A stretch of DNA of 64,000 nucleotides from Bifidobacterium rousetti (GTDB lineage Bacteria > Actinomycetota > Actinomycetes > Actinomycetales > Bifidobacteriaceae), in contig NZ_PEBH01000004.1 in the NCBI RefSeq assembly GCF_008698235.1, positions 133,493 to 197,492 of the forward strand. Direction: 5' to 3'. Position numbers and translations under genes: made by a program. Below, piece by piece: positions 1 to 8,677 of this stretch. The first letter of the stretch is position 1. Every line of letters starts with the position of its first letter. Under the pieces are notes generated by a model, which was not told the DNA's origin, made no database searches, and worked only from the letters and a program-made list of their open reading frames with translations.

Positions 1-10
1 CCTGCCAAAT

Positions 11-85
11 TGGGATGTGGTGTAATTGGCAACACAGCTGATTCTGGTTCAGCCATTCTTGGTTCGAGTCCAGGCATCCCAGCCA
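11..85 (+). tRNA. tRNA-Gln (anticodon CUG)
   Basis: Cloverleaf folds by eye. The acceptor stem TGGGATG pairs with CATCCCA, the anticodon stem GCTGA/TCAGC encloses loop TTCTGGT with anticodon CTG, and the T arm is CTTGG-TTCGAGT-CCAGG. Discriminator G and CCA are encoded (82-85). It reads CAG codons. A terminator follows at once. Confidence 0.93.
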
Positions 86-89
86 ATGA

Positions 90-118
90 CCCTCGCGAAT
101 AGCGAGGGTTTTTGTTTT
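90..118 (+). terminator. Rho-independent terminator of tRNA-Gln
   Basis: A perfect 7-bp stem CCCTCGC/GCGAGGG with loop GAATA is followed by TTTTTGTTTT. It sits 5 nt after the tRNA CCA end. Confidence 0.92.
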
Positions 119-296
119 CGGTGTGAGTGTGCGGCGTGCGTGGTGCGACGTGCACGGTGTGAGTGCGCGGTGTGCGTGCGTGGCGCGCGCCGCGCGAGCT
201 CGCGATGGGAATGCATCGTGATTCGTAGTTACGGTGCGATGTGAAATGCGTCGTTGGAAATATGCGGTTAGCCAAATCATCGCTACAGTGGGGGAT

Positions 297-1667
297 ATGA
301 CGGAAACACAGCGCGCGTCCGAAGGGATGTCTTCAAAGCCGAGGATCAGGCCGGCCGAGGCGGGGGAGACCCGTCCCCTGTCAATATCGGCGCGTCTTGG
401 GCGCTTGCAGTTCCATACCTCCGGCAAGTTCCGCGTCCTGCAGGTCGCGGATATCCAGGCCGGCGCGAAGGTCGCGAAGGACACCATCCGCCTGATAGGG
501 GCGAGTCTCGATGCGGTGCGACCGGACCTCGTCGTCTTCACCGGCAATCAGATCGCCGGATACGACCCGGCGTTCGCGCCGACGTTCCGCAAGCGCCGCT
601 GGAGCCCCGCAAACGAGTTCGACGACGCCGACGCCGAGGCCGAGGCGAAGGCTCATACACGCGATCTCGTGCGAGGTGCGATCGGGCAGTTCCTGCAGCC
701 GCTGATCGACCGCAAGGTGCCGTTCGCCGTCACGTACGGCAATCATGACTTCCAGTGCGGGCTCGACAACGCGGAACTCGACGCGATCTACCGCGGGTTC
801 CCCGGCTGCGTGAACCCGACTCCCGGAGTCGAGGCCGACGTGTTGCCCGTGGACAGTCTGCTGCACGATCAGGTGGTGTATCCGCATGCGGTGGGCACGT
901 TCGCGCTGCCGGTCGCGGACCCGGACAACAAGCGCACGGTGCTGGGACTGGTCATTCTCGATTCGGGCGATTACGTGCACGGCGGCGGGTTCTCCGGCCC
1001 GTCCGCGGACACGCTCGGTTTCCTGCGTGATGTCCCGCGCCTGATCGGGGCGAAATCGGGCGTCTTCCAGCATCTGCCGTTGCCCGAGTACTACGACTTG
1101 CTCAAGCCGGTCTCGTCGACCACGGCGTACGCGATGCAGGGATACCGTGATCACGCTTCGCGGTACTACGTGCTGGACGAGGAGAAGGTGCGTCCCGGCG
1201 GGTATCTAGGTGAGGGTATCAGCTGTCCGGACGAGTCGGACGAATTCGCGATCCTGTCCGGGCGCGATGCCGCTGATCAGGATGCGGGTGATCGCGAGGC
1301 GGGTGATGCCGCGCATGCGCCTTTGACGACTACGCCTATGTATATAGGAGTGGCGACCGGTCATGACCACCGCAACGGGTTCGTCGGCGAACTGGACGGC
1401 GTGCTGATGACCGCGACGCCGACCTGCGGATTCGACACTTACGGCCCCGCGCCGGCCAAGCGGGCGACGCGTCTCATCGAATTCGACATCCGCCACCCGT
1501 ACGAGCCGCGCACGCAGCTGCTGGAGTTCGGCGAGCTCGTCGGCAAGCCGAGCTCCAAGAAGGCGTACACGTATGCGCTCAACGCCAAGCCGCCGCAGGA
1601 GGGGGAGGGTGATGATCTGCTGCGCAAGCCGTCGCTGTGGTCGCAGATCAAGGGGCTGTTTAGCTAG
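297..1667 (+). CDS. Calcineurin-like metallophosphoesterase
   Basis: A 456-residue protein of the binuclear metallophosphoesterase superfamily; substrate unknown. Visible motifs are ADIQ (D52), FTGNQIAGYD (81-90), YGNHD and GHDH near the C terminus, arranged as in the Dcr2/PAP-like branch that begins with FRVLQVADIQ. The second motif reads GN where the family normally has GD, so one metal-bridging Asp appears replaced by Asn (N84). No signal peptide or membrane segment is seen. I chose ATG 297 because TACAGT lies exactly 7 nt upstream, the leaderless arrangement used by many genes here; an in-frame ATG at 234 has no support. It is convergent with ltbR across a MITE-like repeat. Confidence 0.85.
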   Translation: MTETQRASEGMSSKPRIRPAEAGETRPLSISARLGRLQFHTSGKFRVLQVADIQAGAKVAKDTIRLIGASLDAVRPDLVVFTGNQIAGYDPAFAPTFRKRRWSPANEFDDADAEAEAKAHTRDLVRGAIGQFLQPLIDRKVPFAVTYGNHDFQCGLDNAELDAIYRGFPGCVNPTPGVEADVLPVDSLLHDQVVYPHAVGTFALPVADPDNKRTVLGLVILDSGDYVHGGGFSGPSADTLGFLRDVPRLIGAKSGVFQHLPLPEYYDLLKPVSSTTAYAMQGYRDHASRYYVLDEEKVRPGGYLGEGISCPDESDEFAILSGRDAADQDAGDREAGDAAHAPLTTTPMYIGVATGHDHRNGFVGELDGVLMTATPTCGFDTYGPAPAKRATRLIEFDIRHPYEPRTQLLEFGELVGKPSSKKAYTYALNAKPPQEGEGDDLLRKPSLWSQIKGLFS

Positions 1668-1690
1668 GCCTTCTCTGGTCTTGTCCCGGA

Positions 1691-1839
1691 CTTTCTCTCC
1701 CCCAGTCAGCTTCGCTGACAGCCGACCCGCAATTAAGGACGCGCTGCGCGCGCGTTCTACTGGCTCGCCTGTCGGCTCGCACGTTGCCTACAAACAGCTC
1801 TGCTGTTTGCTTCACGGCAACGTCCTGACAGAGGGGGCC
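1691..1839. repeat. MITE-like structured repeat, copy 1
   Basis: About 150 bp, nearly identical to 14984-15134. It begins CTCTCCCCCAGTCAG and ends CTGACAGAGGGGG, so the ends form an imperfect inverted repeat. Inside are hairpins GTCAGC/GCTGAC and a long stem CGTTGCC...GGCAACG enclosing AAACAG/CTGTTT. It lies between two convergent genes. There is no coding capacity I would defend. Confidence 0.8.
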
Positions 1840-1856
1840 GAGAGCAAGGAATCGGC

Positions 1857-2681
1857 TCAGCGGCCGGTGGAGGCCTTGATCAGGGCCTCGGTGAGGTACT
1901 TGCCGGCGGCCATGACCAGCGGCGCGTAGCGGCGGCCGGGCGCGTTGCCCATACGGCCGGACGGGCCGGAGATGGAGATCGCGGCGATCACCTGGCCGGA
2001 GGCGTTGCGGATCGGCGCGGAGATCGAGCACACGCCCTCCTCGCGCTCGTTGACCGACTCGGACCAGCCGCGCTTGCGCACGGCGGCGAGCTTGGTCGCG
2101 TTGAACTTGGCGTGGCGCAGCCCTTGGTGCATGCGCTCGGAATCCTCCCAGGCGAGCAGGATCTGGGCGGCCGATCCGGCCTCCATCGAGAGCATCGCGC
2201 CGACCGGGATCGAATCGCGCAGGCCGGAGGCGCGCTCCACGGCGGCGATGCAGACACGCTGATCGCCCTGACGGCGGTAGATCTGCGCGGACTCGCCGGT
2301 GCGGTCGAGCAGGGTCTGCAGGATCGGGCCGGCCGCGGTGAGGAGGCGGTCCTCGCCGGCGGCGGCGGCCAGCTCGGCGAAGCGGGAGCCGAGCACGAAA
2401 CGGCCGTGCTGGTCGCGCAGCACGAAGCGATGGCGCTCCAGCGCGATCGCGAGGCGGTGGGCGGTCGGGCGGGCGAGCCCGGTGGCGGCGACGAGCTGGC
2501 CGAGCGTGGAGGGGCCGGTCTCGAGGGCGTCGAGAATCTTTACGGTTTTGTCAAGTACGCCGACGCCGGAATGCACCTCGCCGTCGTTCTGCTCGGCGGT
2601 CTCCGAGGTCTGGTCTTCGGCGGGGATCTGTTCCGCGAGCGGCGTTTCGGCCACAGTGGGGTCTGCGCTTGTTGAAGTCAT
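1857..2681 (-). CDS. ltbR: IclR-family transcriptional regulator, LtbR/NdgR type
   Basis: A 274-residue IclR-family protein. A low-complexity acidic N-terminal tail of about 40 residues precedes a winged helix-turn-helix (LGQLVAATGLARPTAHRLA, about residues 58-76) and an effector-binding domain containing GAMLSMEAGSAAQILLAW and the C-terminal ISISGPSGRM segment typical of the family. Divergent placement next to leuCD is the same as for Corynebacterium LtbR, a repressor of leucine and tryptophan biosynthesis genes, and I infer the same role here. TATAAA lies 8 nt upstream of the ATG and no Shine-Dalgarno sequence is seen, so it is probably leaderless. Confidence 0.87.
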   Translation of the reverse strand: MTSTSADPTVAETPLAEQIPAEDQTSETAEQNDGEVHSGVGVLDKTVKILDALETGPSTLGQLVAATGLARPTAHRLAIALERHRFVLRDQHGRFVLGSRFAELAAAAGEDRLLTAAGPILQTLLDRTGESAQIYRRQGDQRVCIAAVERASGLRDSIPVGAMLSMEAGSAAQILLAWEDSERMHQGLRHAKFNATKLAAVRKRGWSESVNEREEGVCSISAPIRNASGQVIAAISISGPSGRMGNAPGRRYAPLVMAAGKYLTEALIKASTGR

Positions 2682-2701
2682 AATTGCCGTTTATACCATC
2701 T

Positions 2702-2713
2702 CACATAGTGAAA
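2702..2713. promoter_or_regulatory. Candidate LtbR operator
   Basis: CACATAGTGAAA resembles the motif I recall for C. glutamicum LtbR, CA(T/C)ATAGTG(A/G)GA, with one difference. It lies 21 bp upstream of the ltbR start, just behind the TATAAA box, in the ltbR-leuC intergenic region. Confidence 0.55.
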
Positions 2714-2941
2714 TGCCAAATCGAAGAGGTGTCTCACGAGGTGAACCCGACGATGTGGGGGAAGACGGGGGGCGGTAATCGCGGTGAATCAAGGAAAACG
2801 CACACGGAAAATGTGAGTACATCCGTGTGTATCTCATAATCCGGCCGGGATGTGATCGCCCCCGGCTACGCCGCATAGGCTAATACCACGAACAAGGCGC
2901 AAAAGCAATACCTGGCGCCAAGAAAATTAGGAGGAATCCCC

Positions 2942-4345
2942 ATGGGAACGACACTGGCCGAGAAGGTCTGGGCCGATCATCTGGTACGCAAGGGCAGCGA
3001 TGGAGCGCCCGACCTGCTGTACATCGACCTGATGCTCATGCACGAGGTCACCAGCCCGCAGGCGTTCGAGGGACTTCGACTGGCGGGACGCAAGCCGCGC
3101 CACGTCGATCAGCTCATCGCGACCGAGGACCACAACACCCCGACGGTCGACATCGACCGTCCGAACCCGGACAAGACGAGCGCCCTGCAGCTGTCGACGC
3201 TCGAGAAGAACTGCAAGGAGTTCGGTGTGCGACTGCACCCGCTGGGCGACGCCGATCAGGGCATCGTCCACGCGTTCGCCCCGATCCTGGGCCTCACCCA
3301 GCCGGGCATGACCATCGTGTGCGGCGACTCGCACACCTCCACGCACGGCGCGTTCGGCGCGCTCGCGTTCGGCATCGGCACCTCCGAGGTCGAGCATGTG
3401 ATGGCCACGCAGACCCTGTCTTTGAAGCCGTTCAAGACGATGGCGATCAACGTCAACGGCAAGCTGCCGTCCGACGCCACCGCCAAGGACATCATCCTCG
3501 CGATCATCGCGAAGATCGGCACCGGCGGCGGCCAGGGCTACGTCATCGAATACCGCGGCGAGGCGATCCGCGACCTGACGATGGACGAGCGCATGACCGT
3601 GTGCAACATGTCCATCGAGGCCGGCGCCCGCGCGGGCATGATCGCCCCGGACGAGACCACGTTCGAGTACCTGAAGGGCCGTCCGCACGCGCCGGAAGGT
3701 GAGATGTGGGACAAGGCGGTCGCGTACTGGAAGACGCTCAGGACCGACGACGACGCCGTGTTCGACAAGGTCGTGGACATCGACGCGACCAAGCTCGGGC
3801 CGTACGTGACGTGGGGCACCAACCCCGGTCAGGGCCTGCCGATCACCGCGAACGTGCCGGAACCGGACAAGATCGCCGACGCCACCAAGCGCGCCGCCGC
3901 CGAACGCGCGATCAACTACATGGGTCTGAAGCCCGGCATGCCGATCAAGGACATCGCCGTGGACACCGTGTTCATCGGATCGTGCACCAACGGCCGCATC
4001 GACGACCTGCGTCAGGCCGCCGCGATCATGAAGGGTCATCACAAGGCGAAGAACATCCATCGCGTGCTCGTCGTGCCCGCCTCGTCGCGTGTGCGCCTCG
4101 AGGCCGAACGTGAGGGGCTCGACAAGGTGTTCGAGGACTTCGGCGCCGAATGGCGCAACGCCGGCTGCTCGATGTGCCTCGGCATGAACCCGGACAAGCT
4201 GGTGCCGGGCGAGCGATCGATCTCCACGTCGAACCGCAACTTCGAGGGACGTCAGGGCAAGGGCTCGCGCACGCATCTGGCGTCGCCGGCCGTCGCCGCC
4301 GCGACCGCCATCCGCGGCACGATCTCGTCGCCGGCCGACCTGTGA
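2942..4345 (+). CDS. leuC: 3-isopropylmalate dehydratase, large subunit
   Basis: A 467-residue aconitase-superfamily large subunit. With LeuD it isomerises 2-isopropylmalate to 3-isopropylmalate in leucine synthesis. The three 4Fe-4S ligands are visible: C348 in [12 protein letters not shown], and C409 and C412 in [13 protein letters not shown]. The substrate-loop segment [20 protein letters not shown] is also present. A strong AGGAGG at 2929-2934 fixes the start. It is transcribed divergently from ltbR and followed 143 bp later by leuD. Confidence 0.97.
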   Translation: MGTTLAEKVWADHLVRKGSDGAPDLLYIDLMLMHEVTSPQAFEGLRLAGRKPRHVDQLIATEDHNTPTVDIDRPNPDKTSALQLSTLEKNCKEFGVRLHPLGDADQGIVHAFAPILGLTQPGMTIVCGDSHTSTHGAFGALAFGIGTSEVEHVMATQTLSLKPFKTMAINVNGKLPSDATAKDIILAIIAKIGTGGGQGYVIEYRGEAIRDLTMDERMTVCNMSIEAGARAGMIAPDETTFEYLKGRPHAPEGEMWDKAVAYWKTLRTDDDAVFDKVVDIDATKLGPYVTWGTNPGQGLPITANVPEPDKIADATKRAAAERAINYMGLKPGMPIKDIAVDTVFIGSCTNGRIDDLRQAAAIMKGHHKAKNIHRVLVVPASSRVRLEAEREGLDKVFEDFGAEWRNAGCSMCLGMNPDKLVPGERSISTSNRNFEGRQGKGSRTHLASPAVAAATAIRGTISSPADL

Positions 4346-4360
4346 ACCCCGACAATCATC

Positions 4361-4474
4361 GATTTCGGTCGATTTCGGTCGATTTCGGCCGACTTCGGCT
4401 TCGCAAACTTCGCATCGGCCCCTCCTCGGTCATTCCGAGGAGAGGGCTCCCGGCAAGGCCGGGTGGGGGAGACC
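4361..4474 (+). repeat. 10-bp tandem repeat and hairpins in the leuC-leuD gap
   Basis: Four near-identical 10-mers (GATTTCGGTC twice, GATTTCGGCC, GACTTCGGCT) occupy 4361-4400. A perfect hairpin CTCCTCGG-tcatt-CCGAGGAG follows at 4422-4442, then CCCGG-caagg-CCGGG and GTGGGGGAG. The last part is, in reverse complement, the same CTCCCCCA-hairpin-AGCC module that begins the MITE-like repeats. No T run follows, so a processing or attenuation role is more likely than termination. Confidence 0.65.
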
Positions 4475-4488
4475 CCGAAAGGACAATC

Positions 4489-5181
4489 ATGGAAAAACTC
4501 ACCACTCTGACCGGCGTGGGCGTGCCGCTTCGCCGCTCCAACGTCGACACCGACCAGATCATCCCGGCCGTGTTCCTGAAGCGCGTCACCAAGACCGGTT
4601 TCGACGACGCGCTGTTCTACGCGTGGCGCCGTGACCCCGAGTTCGTGCTCAACAAACCCGAATACGCGGGCAAGGGCCAGATCCTCGTCGCCGGCCCCGA
4701 GTTCGGCATCGGCTCCTCCCGCGAGCACGCGGTGTGGGCGCTGCACGACTACGGTTTCCGTGTGGTCATCGCCCCGAGCTTCGCCGACATCTTCTACGGC
4801 AACACCGCCAAGAACGGCGTGCTCGCCGCGATCATGCCGCAGGAGAGCGTCGAACTGCTGTGGAAGCTCCTCGACGAGGAGCCCGGACGCGAGATGACCG
4901 TCTCGCTCGAGGATCGCACCGTGACCTGCGGCGACGTGACCCTGCCGTTCGAGGTGAACGACTACACGCGCTGGCGTCTGATGAACGGCTACGACGACAT
5001 CGACCTGACGCTCCAGCACGAGGACGACATCGCCGCCTACGAGAAGATGCGCGCAGAGAGGTTCCCGTTCAAGCCCAAGACGATCCCCGCCAAGCACCTG
5101 CCCGAGCAGCCCATCGCCTCCGCCCGCGAGCCCAAGGAGGACAATTGGGCCGGCCCGTTGGCCGATCGCGGCATCATCTAG
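4489..5181 (+). CDS. leuD: 3-isopropylmalate dehydratase, small subunit
   Basis: 230 residues, the usual size for LeuD. It begins with the conserved N terminus carrying [20 protein letters not shown] and contains the swivelling-domain signature [17 protein letters not shown]. It partners LeuC in the leucine pathway. GAAAGGAC at 4476-4483 precedes the ATG. An open frame continues upstream into the leuC 3' end, but this start matches the family N terminus and has the ribosome binding site. A palindrome array lies downstream. Confidence 0.96.
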   Translation: MEKLTTLTGVGVPLRRSNVDTDQIIPAVFLKRVTKTGFDDALFYAWRRDPEFVLNKPEYAGKGQILVAGPEFGIGSSREHAVWALHDYGFRVVIAPSFADIFYGNTAKNGVLAAIMPQESVELLWKLLDEEPGREMTVSLEDRTVTCGDVTLPFEVNDYTRWRLMNGYDDIDLTLQHEDDIAAYEKMRAERFPFKPKTIPAKHLPEQPIASAREPKEDNWAGPLADRGII

Positions 5182-5262
5182 TTGCGATCAGGCGGTCGGG
5201 GGCCCAGTGGGCTCCCGGCAGGACCCGCGTCGAACCGTGCTCTCTGTCGTTCCGGCATTTCG

Positions 5263-5432
5263 GCGCAACAATTTCTCGAAATCACCCTTGATCTCCCGAA
5301 AAAGTTGCGCTGATAACGGCTCAGCGCAACAAATTCTGGAAGTCAGCCCATATCTCCCGAGATTGTTGCGCTCACTTGGAGTCAGCGCAACAAATTCGGG
5401 AGATCAGGGGTGATTTCGCGAGATTGTTGCGC
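5263..5432. repeat. Array of three 48-bp palindromes, 61-bp period
   Basis: Units at 5263-5310, 5324-5371 and 5385-5432 are each 48 bp with ends GCGCAACAA/TTGTTGCGC (or close variants), separated by 13-bp spacers. Each folds into a long hairpin with a centre like TTTCTCGAAATCACCC. The third unit encodes the last residues of the protein on the minus strand. It lies at a convergent junction. Three units and 13-bp spacers do not fit a CRISPR array. Confidence 0.88.
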
Positions 5433-7248
5433 CGACGGGCCGGGTGAGCCAGGCGTCGAGGGTTTCGGCGTCACTTCGGTGAAGGAATGTGAACCGTAGG
5501 GCGGAGATGCCGTTCATCACGAACAGCGGCATCTCCGCCTTTTCGATGCCGTGCGGCTCGCGCCACGGCGTCGTCGACCGGGTGATCGACTGGACGCGCG
5601 ATCGACGGGTCGTCATCGCGAACGTGGTCAGTCCCTTGGCTCCCGTCACGAGGATGCGATGGGGCAACGGGGATGGCGTCGCGGCGGCGGGGTCGGAGGC
5701 GGCGGAATCAGATCTGGCCGAAGGACCTGAGACGCCGGTGGTCGTTTCGGTCGCCTCGGATCGGGAATCGGATGAATCGGACGAGTCGGACCGATCGGAC
5801 AGGATCGCGTACCCCTCGGTGCGCGACTTCAGCGCGCGGCAGGCCGTCCAGTACGCGCCGATCGCCAGCGGCACGATGAACAGCCATCGGGACGGTGCTC
5901 CGCTTACCGTCACCATCACGCCGGTGCCCACCGCCACGGCCGCGACGAGGGCGACGGCGATCGGCGTCGTCACGTAGTAGCGCAGCAGATCGCGGCCGGT
6001 GTGATGGATGGGCTCCGCGGCGTCGCCAGGCTCGCGCGGGGCCCACTCGGGGAGCATCGCGGTGAGGACGCCGTACACGCGTGAGGTGCCGATCACCGGC
6101 AGGATGCGGGCCGCGGAGATGCCGCTTGCCTCGCCGTCGCTGCTCGGTGATGAGGAAAGCCCCAATCCCACCGAACACAGGCGGAACGGGCGACGCAGCA
6201 GCGACTGACGGACGACGATCGACTGGATGCGGGAGACCGGGATCGTCGTCGTGCTGCGCGTGAACAGGCCGCGCACGACGACCAGATCGTCGCCGCGACG
6301 CCACACCTCGAACCCATAGAACCGCAGCAGCGACGTGACGACGCTGACGGTCATCAGCACGATCATGCAGGCCAGCACCAGCATGATGATCGCGGTCACG
6401 CCCCGCGCCGCGTAGTCGCCGACCGACCGTTCGGCGGTGCGCACCCAGTCGCGCGGCAGCATATCCTGCAGATTCTGCACGAACCCGAACACGACGAACG
6501 CGGCCGCGATGAATCCCAGATCGGTGATCGCGAACAGCATGATGTCGCGCACCGACGCGCGGAAGACGGGGGCGTCGCTTTTCGGGCGCGCGTCGGATGA
6601 TGGGGAGAGGGATGACGGAGGGACTGACGAAGTAGATGGGGCGGCCGCCGCAGTCAACGGTGAATCCGGTGTGGCTGCGGTTGATGTGGCCGGTGCAGTC
6701 GCTGTGGTCGCGACGTTGGTCGCGGCGCCCGTGCACGCCCGTGCGCGCAGCCGTTCCAATTCCAGCTGCAACGCCGTGGGGACCGCGTCGAGCGTGATGT
6801 CGGTGTCGCCCGCGCCCGCGGCCGACACGGTCAGCTGCACGATGCCGAACGGTTGCATGTACACCGGCGACGAGCTGCTGATCGCGTGGATGCTGCCGTA
6901 TCCGATCGTCCGGTGCTTGCGGAAGAACAGCCCCGAGCGGAACTGCAGCGAATCCGTCCCCAGCCGATAGCGCGTCGACGCCCATCGGATGACCGGCTGT
7001 GCGAGCGTCAACGCCACGGCCGCCACGATCAGCGCCCACGTGCCCCATGACATGGATCGCCCCTGCATGAGCAGCCGGAACACCACCAGCAGCGAGACGA
7101 CCGTGCTGATGATCCCGCGGATCGACTGGATCAGGGCGACGAGCAACCCCAGCGGGTGCAGCATCCGCCAGCCGTCGGCGTGTGCGCCGGAGGAATCGCC
7201 GGAGGAATCGCCGGAGGAATCGCCGGAACGTGCGCCCATCGTCTCCAT
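5404..7248 (-). CDS. Bacterial PH-domain membrane protein (YdbT-like)
   Basis: A 614-residue membrane protein of the YdbT type, with alternating hydrophobic segments and bPH2-type domains. YRLGTDSLQFRSGLFFRKHRTIGYGSIHAI lies in the first third, and RRGDDLVVVRGLFTRSTTTIPVSRIQSI about the middle has the same plan. A linker near residues 195-260 is rich in Thr, Ala and Ser. The N terminus carries a tandem SGDSSGDSSGDSSG from a 12-bp DNA repeat (about 7195-7228). Its ATG overlaps the stop of the upstream PH gene, so the two are translationally coupled. In Bacillus the YdbS/YdbT pair relates to bacteriocin resistance; the function here is unknown. The final residues are read from palindromic array DNA. 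Confidence 0.82.
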   Translation of the reverse strand: METMGARSGDSSGDSSGDSSGAHADGWRMLHPLGLLVALIQSIRGIISTVVSLLVVFRLLMQGRSMSWGTWALIVAAVALTLAQPVIRWASTRYRLGTDSLQFRSGLFFRKHRTIGYGSIHAISSSSPVYMQPFGIVQLTVSAAGAGDTDITLDAVPTALQLELERLRARACTGAATNVATTATAPATSTAATPDSPLTAAAAPSTSSVPPSSLSPSSDARPKSDAPVFRASVRDIMLFAITDLGFIAAAFVVFGFVQNLQDMLPRDWVRTAERSVGDYAARGVTAIIMLVLACMIVLMTVSVVTSLLRFYGFEVWRRGDDLVVVRGLFTRSTTTIPVSRIQSIVVRQSLLRRPFRLCSVGLGLSSSPSSDGEASGISAARILPVIGTSRVYGVLTAMLPEWAPREPGDAAEPIHHTGRDLLRYYVTTPIAVALVAAVAVGTGVMVTVSGAPSRWLFIVPLAIGAYWTACRALKSRTEGYAILSDRSDSSDSSDSRSEATETTTGVSGPSARSDSAASDPAAATPSPLPHRILVTGAKGLTTFAMTTRRSRVQSITRSTTPWREPHGIEKAEMPLFVMNGISALRFTFLHRSDAETLDAWLTRPVGATISRNHP

Positions 7249-7763
7249 CACAGGTCGTCCTTCGCGCTCGCCACGCGGTCGGTGATCAGCGCCACCACAC
7301 GCTCGGCCTCGTCCGTGTCCAACGCCTCGATCTCCACCTCGTCGGAGGCCGTATGCACGACCACCGTGGTCAGATGGAAATGACGCAGCACCGGGTTCTG
7401 CTTCGTGTCCACATGCTGCACCCGGTTGTACGGCACGGCGGTCGACTTGCGCAGCAACCATCCCCTGCGCGTGCGCAGGTCGCGCCCGCCGATGCGGAAG
7501 CGGTAGAACGTGTACGCGTATTTCGTCTGCAACGGCTGCGTCAGCAGATCCAGCACGGCGTACGCGGCGAACAGGCCGACGATGAGCCGTTGCCAGAATC
7601 CCCACCAGCCGTTCGCGATGCAGACCGCGGCCACCACGCCGCATACCGCGATCGCGATCACGAAGCTGATCGTCTCGTTCACCAGCCATGCCGTCCGCGC
7701 GCGTTCGGGCAGCGCACGCCAGTTGTCGTCGCAGCCGTCGGAGCCTTCCCCAAGTTCGTTCAT
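7248..7763 (-). CDS. Bacterial PH-domain membrane protein (YdbS-like)
   Basis: A 171-residue protein with two hydrophobic segments near residues 30-75 followed by one bPH2 domain (YRFRIGGRDLRTRRGWLLRKSTAVPYNRVQHV). This is the YdbS layout, and it is coupled by TGATG overlap to the larger YdbT-like partner. I use ATG 7763 because TACAGT is 7 nt upstream, indicating a leaderless mRNA. An in-frame ATG at 7799 would add 12 residues. Transcription diverges from the DUF805 gene. Confidence 0.82.
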   Translation of the reverse strand: MNELGEGSDGCDDNWRALPERARTAWLVNETISFVIAIAVCGVVAAVCIANGWWGFWQRLIVGLFAAYAVLDLLTQPLQTKYAYTFYRFRIGGRDLRTRRGWLLRKSTAVPYNRVQHVDTKQNPVLRHFHLTTVVVHTASDEVEIEALDTDEAERVVALITDRVASAKDDL

Positions 7764-7894
7764 ACGGCCCACTGTATCCGAGAATCGCGGAATGACCACG
7801 ATACATGTACACAGATGTCGACCCGGCGCCGACCGACTGGACGCGCGGCGTCGGATGCGGTTGAGTGGAAGACATCGCGAGGAAAGGAACGCCG

Positions 7895-8677
7895 ATGGAC
7901 GATGGCAACAAGCCGATGGACGATGGCAGCAACCGATTCGCCGGGGACGGGCCGTTCACCCCGAACCCCCACACCCCGGTGCCGAACCTCCCGTACGCCC
8001 CGCTCGCGCCGAATGCGCCGAACGCCAAGCCGCCGCTCGACGCGCCGTGGTACGGCATCGGCTTCGGCAACGCGATCGTGCGGCTGTTCCGCAAGACGTT
8101 CATCTACAGCGGCCGCGCATCCCGCGGCGAATACTGGTGGAGCCAGCTGTTCATGCTGATCGCCTTGGTGGCGGTGGGACTCGTGGCGAACGTCGTGGCG
8201 TCGGCGTTCGGCGTGAGCGACCCCGCCGGTCCTGTCGGCTCCTTCTCCGAGGGTTTCGCGGACGGCGTGGCCGGCAAGGAGTCCGCGGGCACGCCATTGA
8301 CGGACATCGTGACGTCCGCCATGGCCGTCGCCCAGCTGGTGCTCTTCCTGCCTGGCCTGTCGCTGTCCATCCGGCGGTTGCATGATGAGAATCTGCGTGG
8401 ATGGTGGTTCCTGGCGCCTCTGGGGGTGATACTCGCCGGCATAATCGGCGGAGTCGGCCTCGTCATCGGCGCCGCATCGGACGGCGACGCCCTCAACGTG
8501 CCGGTGCTGGTCATAGCCCTGATGCTGGTCATCGGCGCGTACGTGCTGTCGGAGCTCATCTCCATCGTGATGATGATCCTGCCCAGCAACCCCAAGGGAG
8601 CGCGGTTCGACAAGCCGTCCTCGAGGGTCGGCGTCGTGCCGGCCGCGAGCGGAAGCGAGGCCCCGCGATGGCGGTGA
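7895..8677 (+). CDS. DUF805 family membrane protein
   Basis: A 260-residue protein. The N-terminal 50 residues are Asn/Pro-rich and start with a duplicated MDDGNKP-MDDGSN. The DUF805 domain follows, with the signatures SGRASRGEYWWSQLF and LSIRRLHDENLRGWW, and about four membrane segments. The function of the family is not established. GGAAAGGA (7881-7888) supports ATG 7895. Its stop overlaps the start of the histidine kinase by 10 bp, so the two are likely co-translated and it may be a partner or target of that sensor system. Confidence 0.85.
   Translation: MDDGNKPMDDGSNRFAGDGPFTPNPHTPVPNLPYAPLAPNAPNAKPPLDAPWYGIGFGNAIVRLFRKTFIYSGRASRGEYWWSQLFMLIALVAVGLVANVVASAFGVSDPAGPVGSFSEGFADGVAGKESAGTPLTDIVTSAMAVAQLVLFLPGLSLSIRRLHDENLRGWWFLAPLGVILAGIIGGVGLVIGAASDGDALNVPVLVIALMLVIGAYVLSELISIVMMILPSNPKGARFDKPSSRVGVVPAASGSEAPRWR

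Noticed and set aside
1573..1929. 118-codon plus-strand frame
   Set aside because: It covers the end of the phosphoesterase gene and the MITE-like repeat, with no ribosome binding site or domain.
2927..4276. 449-codon minus-strand frame opposite leuC
   Set aside because: A shadow of a clear leuC with iron-sulfur ligands and a strong ribosome binding site.
5263..5432. CRISPR array
   Set aside because: Repeats are 48-bp palindromes with variable arms, spacers are only 13 bp, there are three units, and no cas genes are present.
5404..8103. Single 899-residue minus-strand protein
   Set aside because: The first 285 codons overlap a separate PH-domain gene in another frame; the TGATG overlap at 7248 shows two coupled genes.
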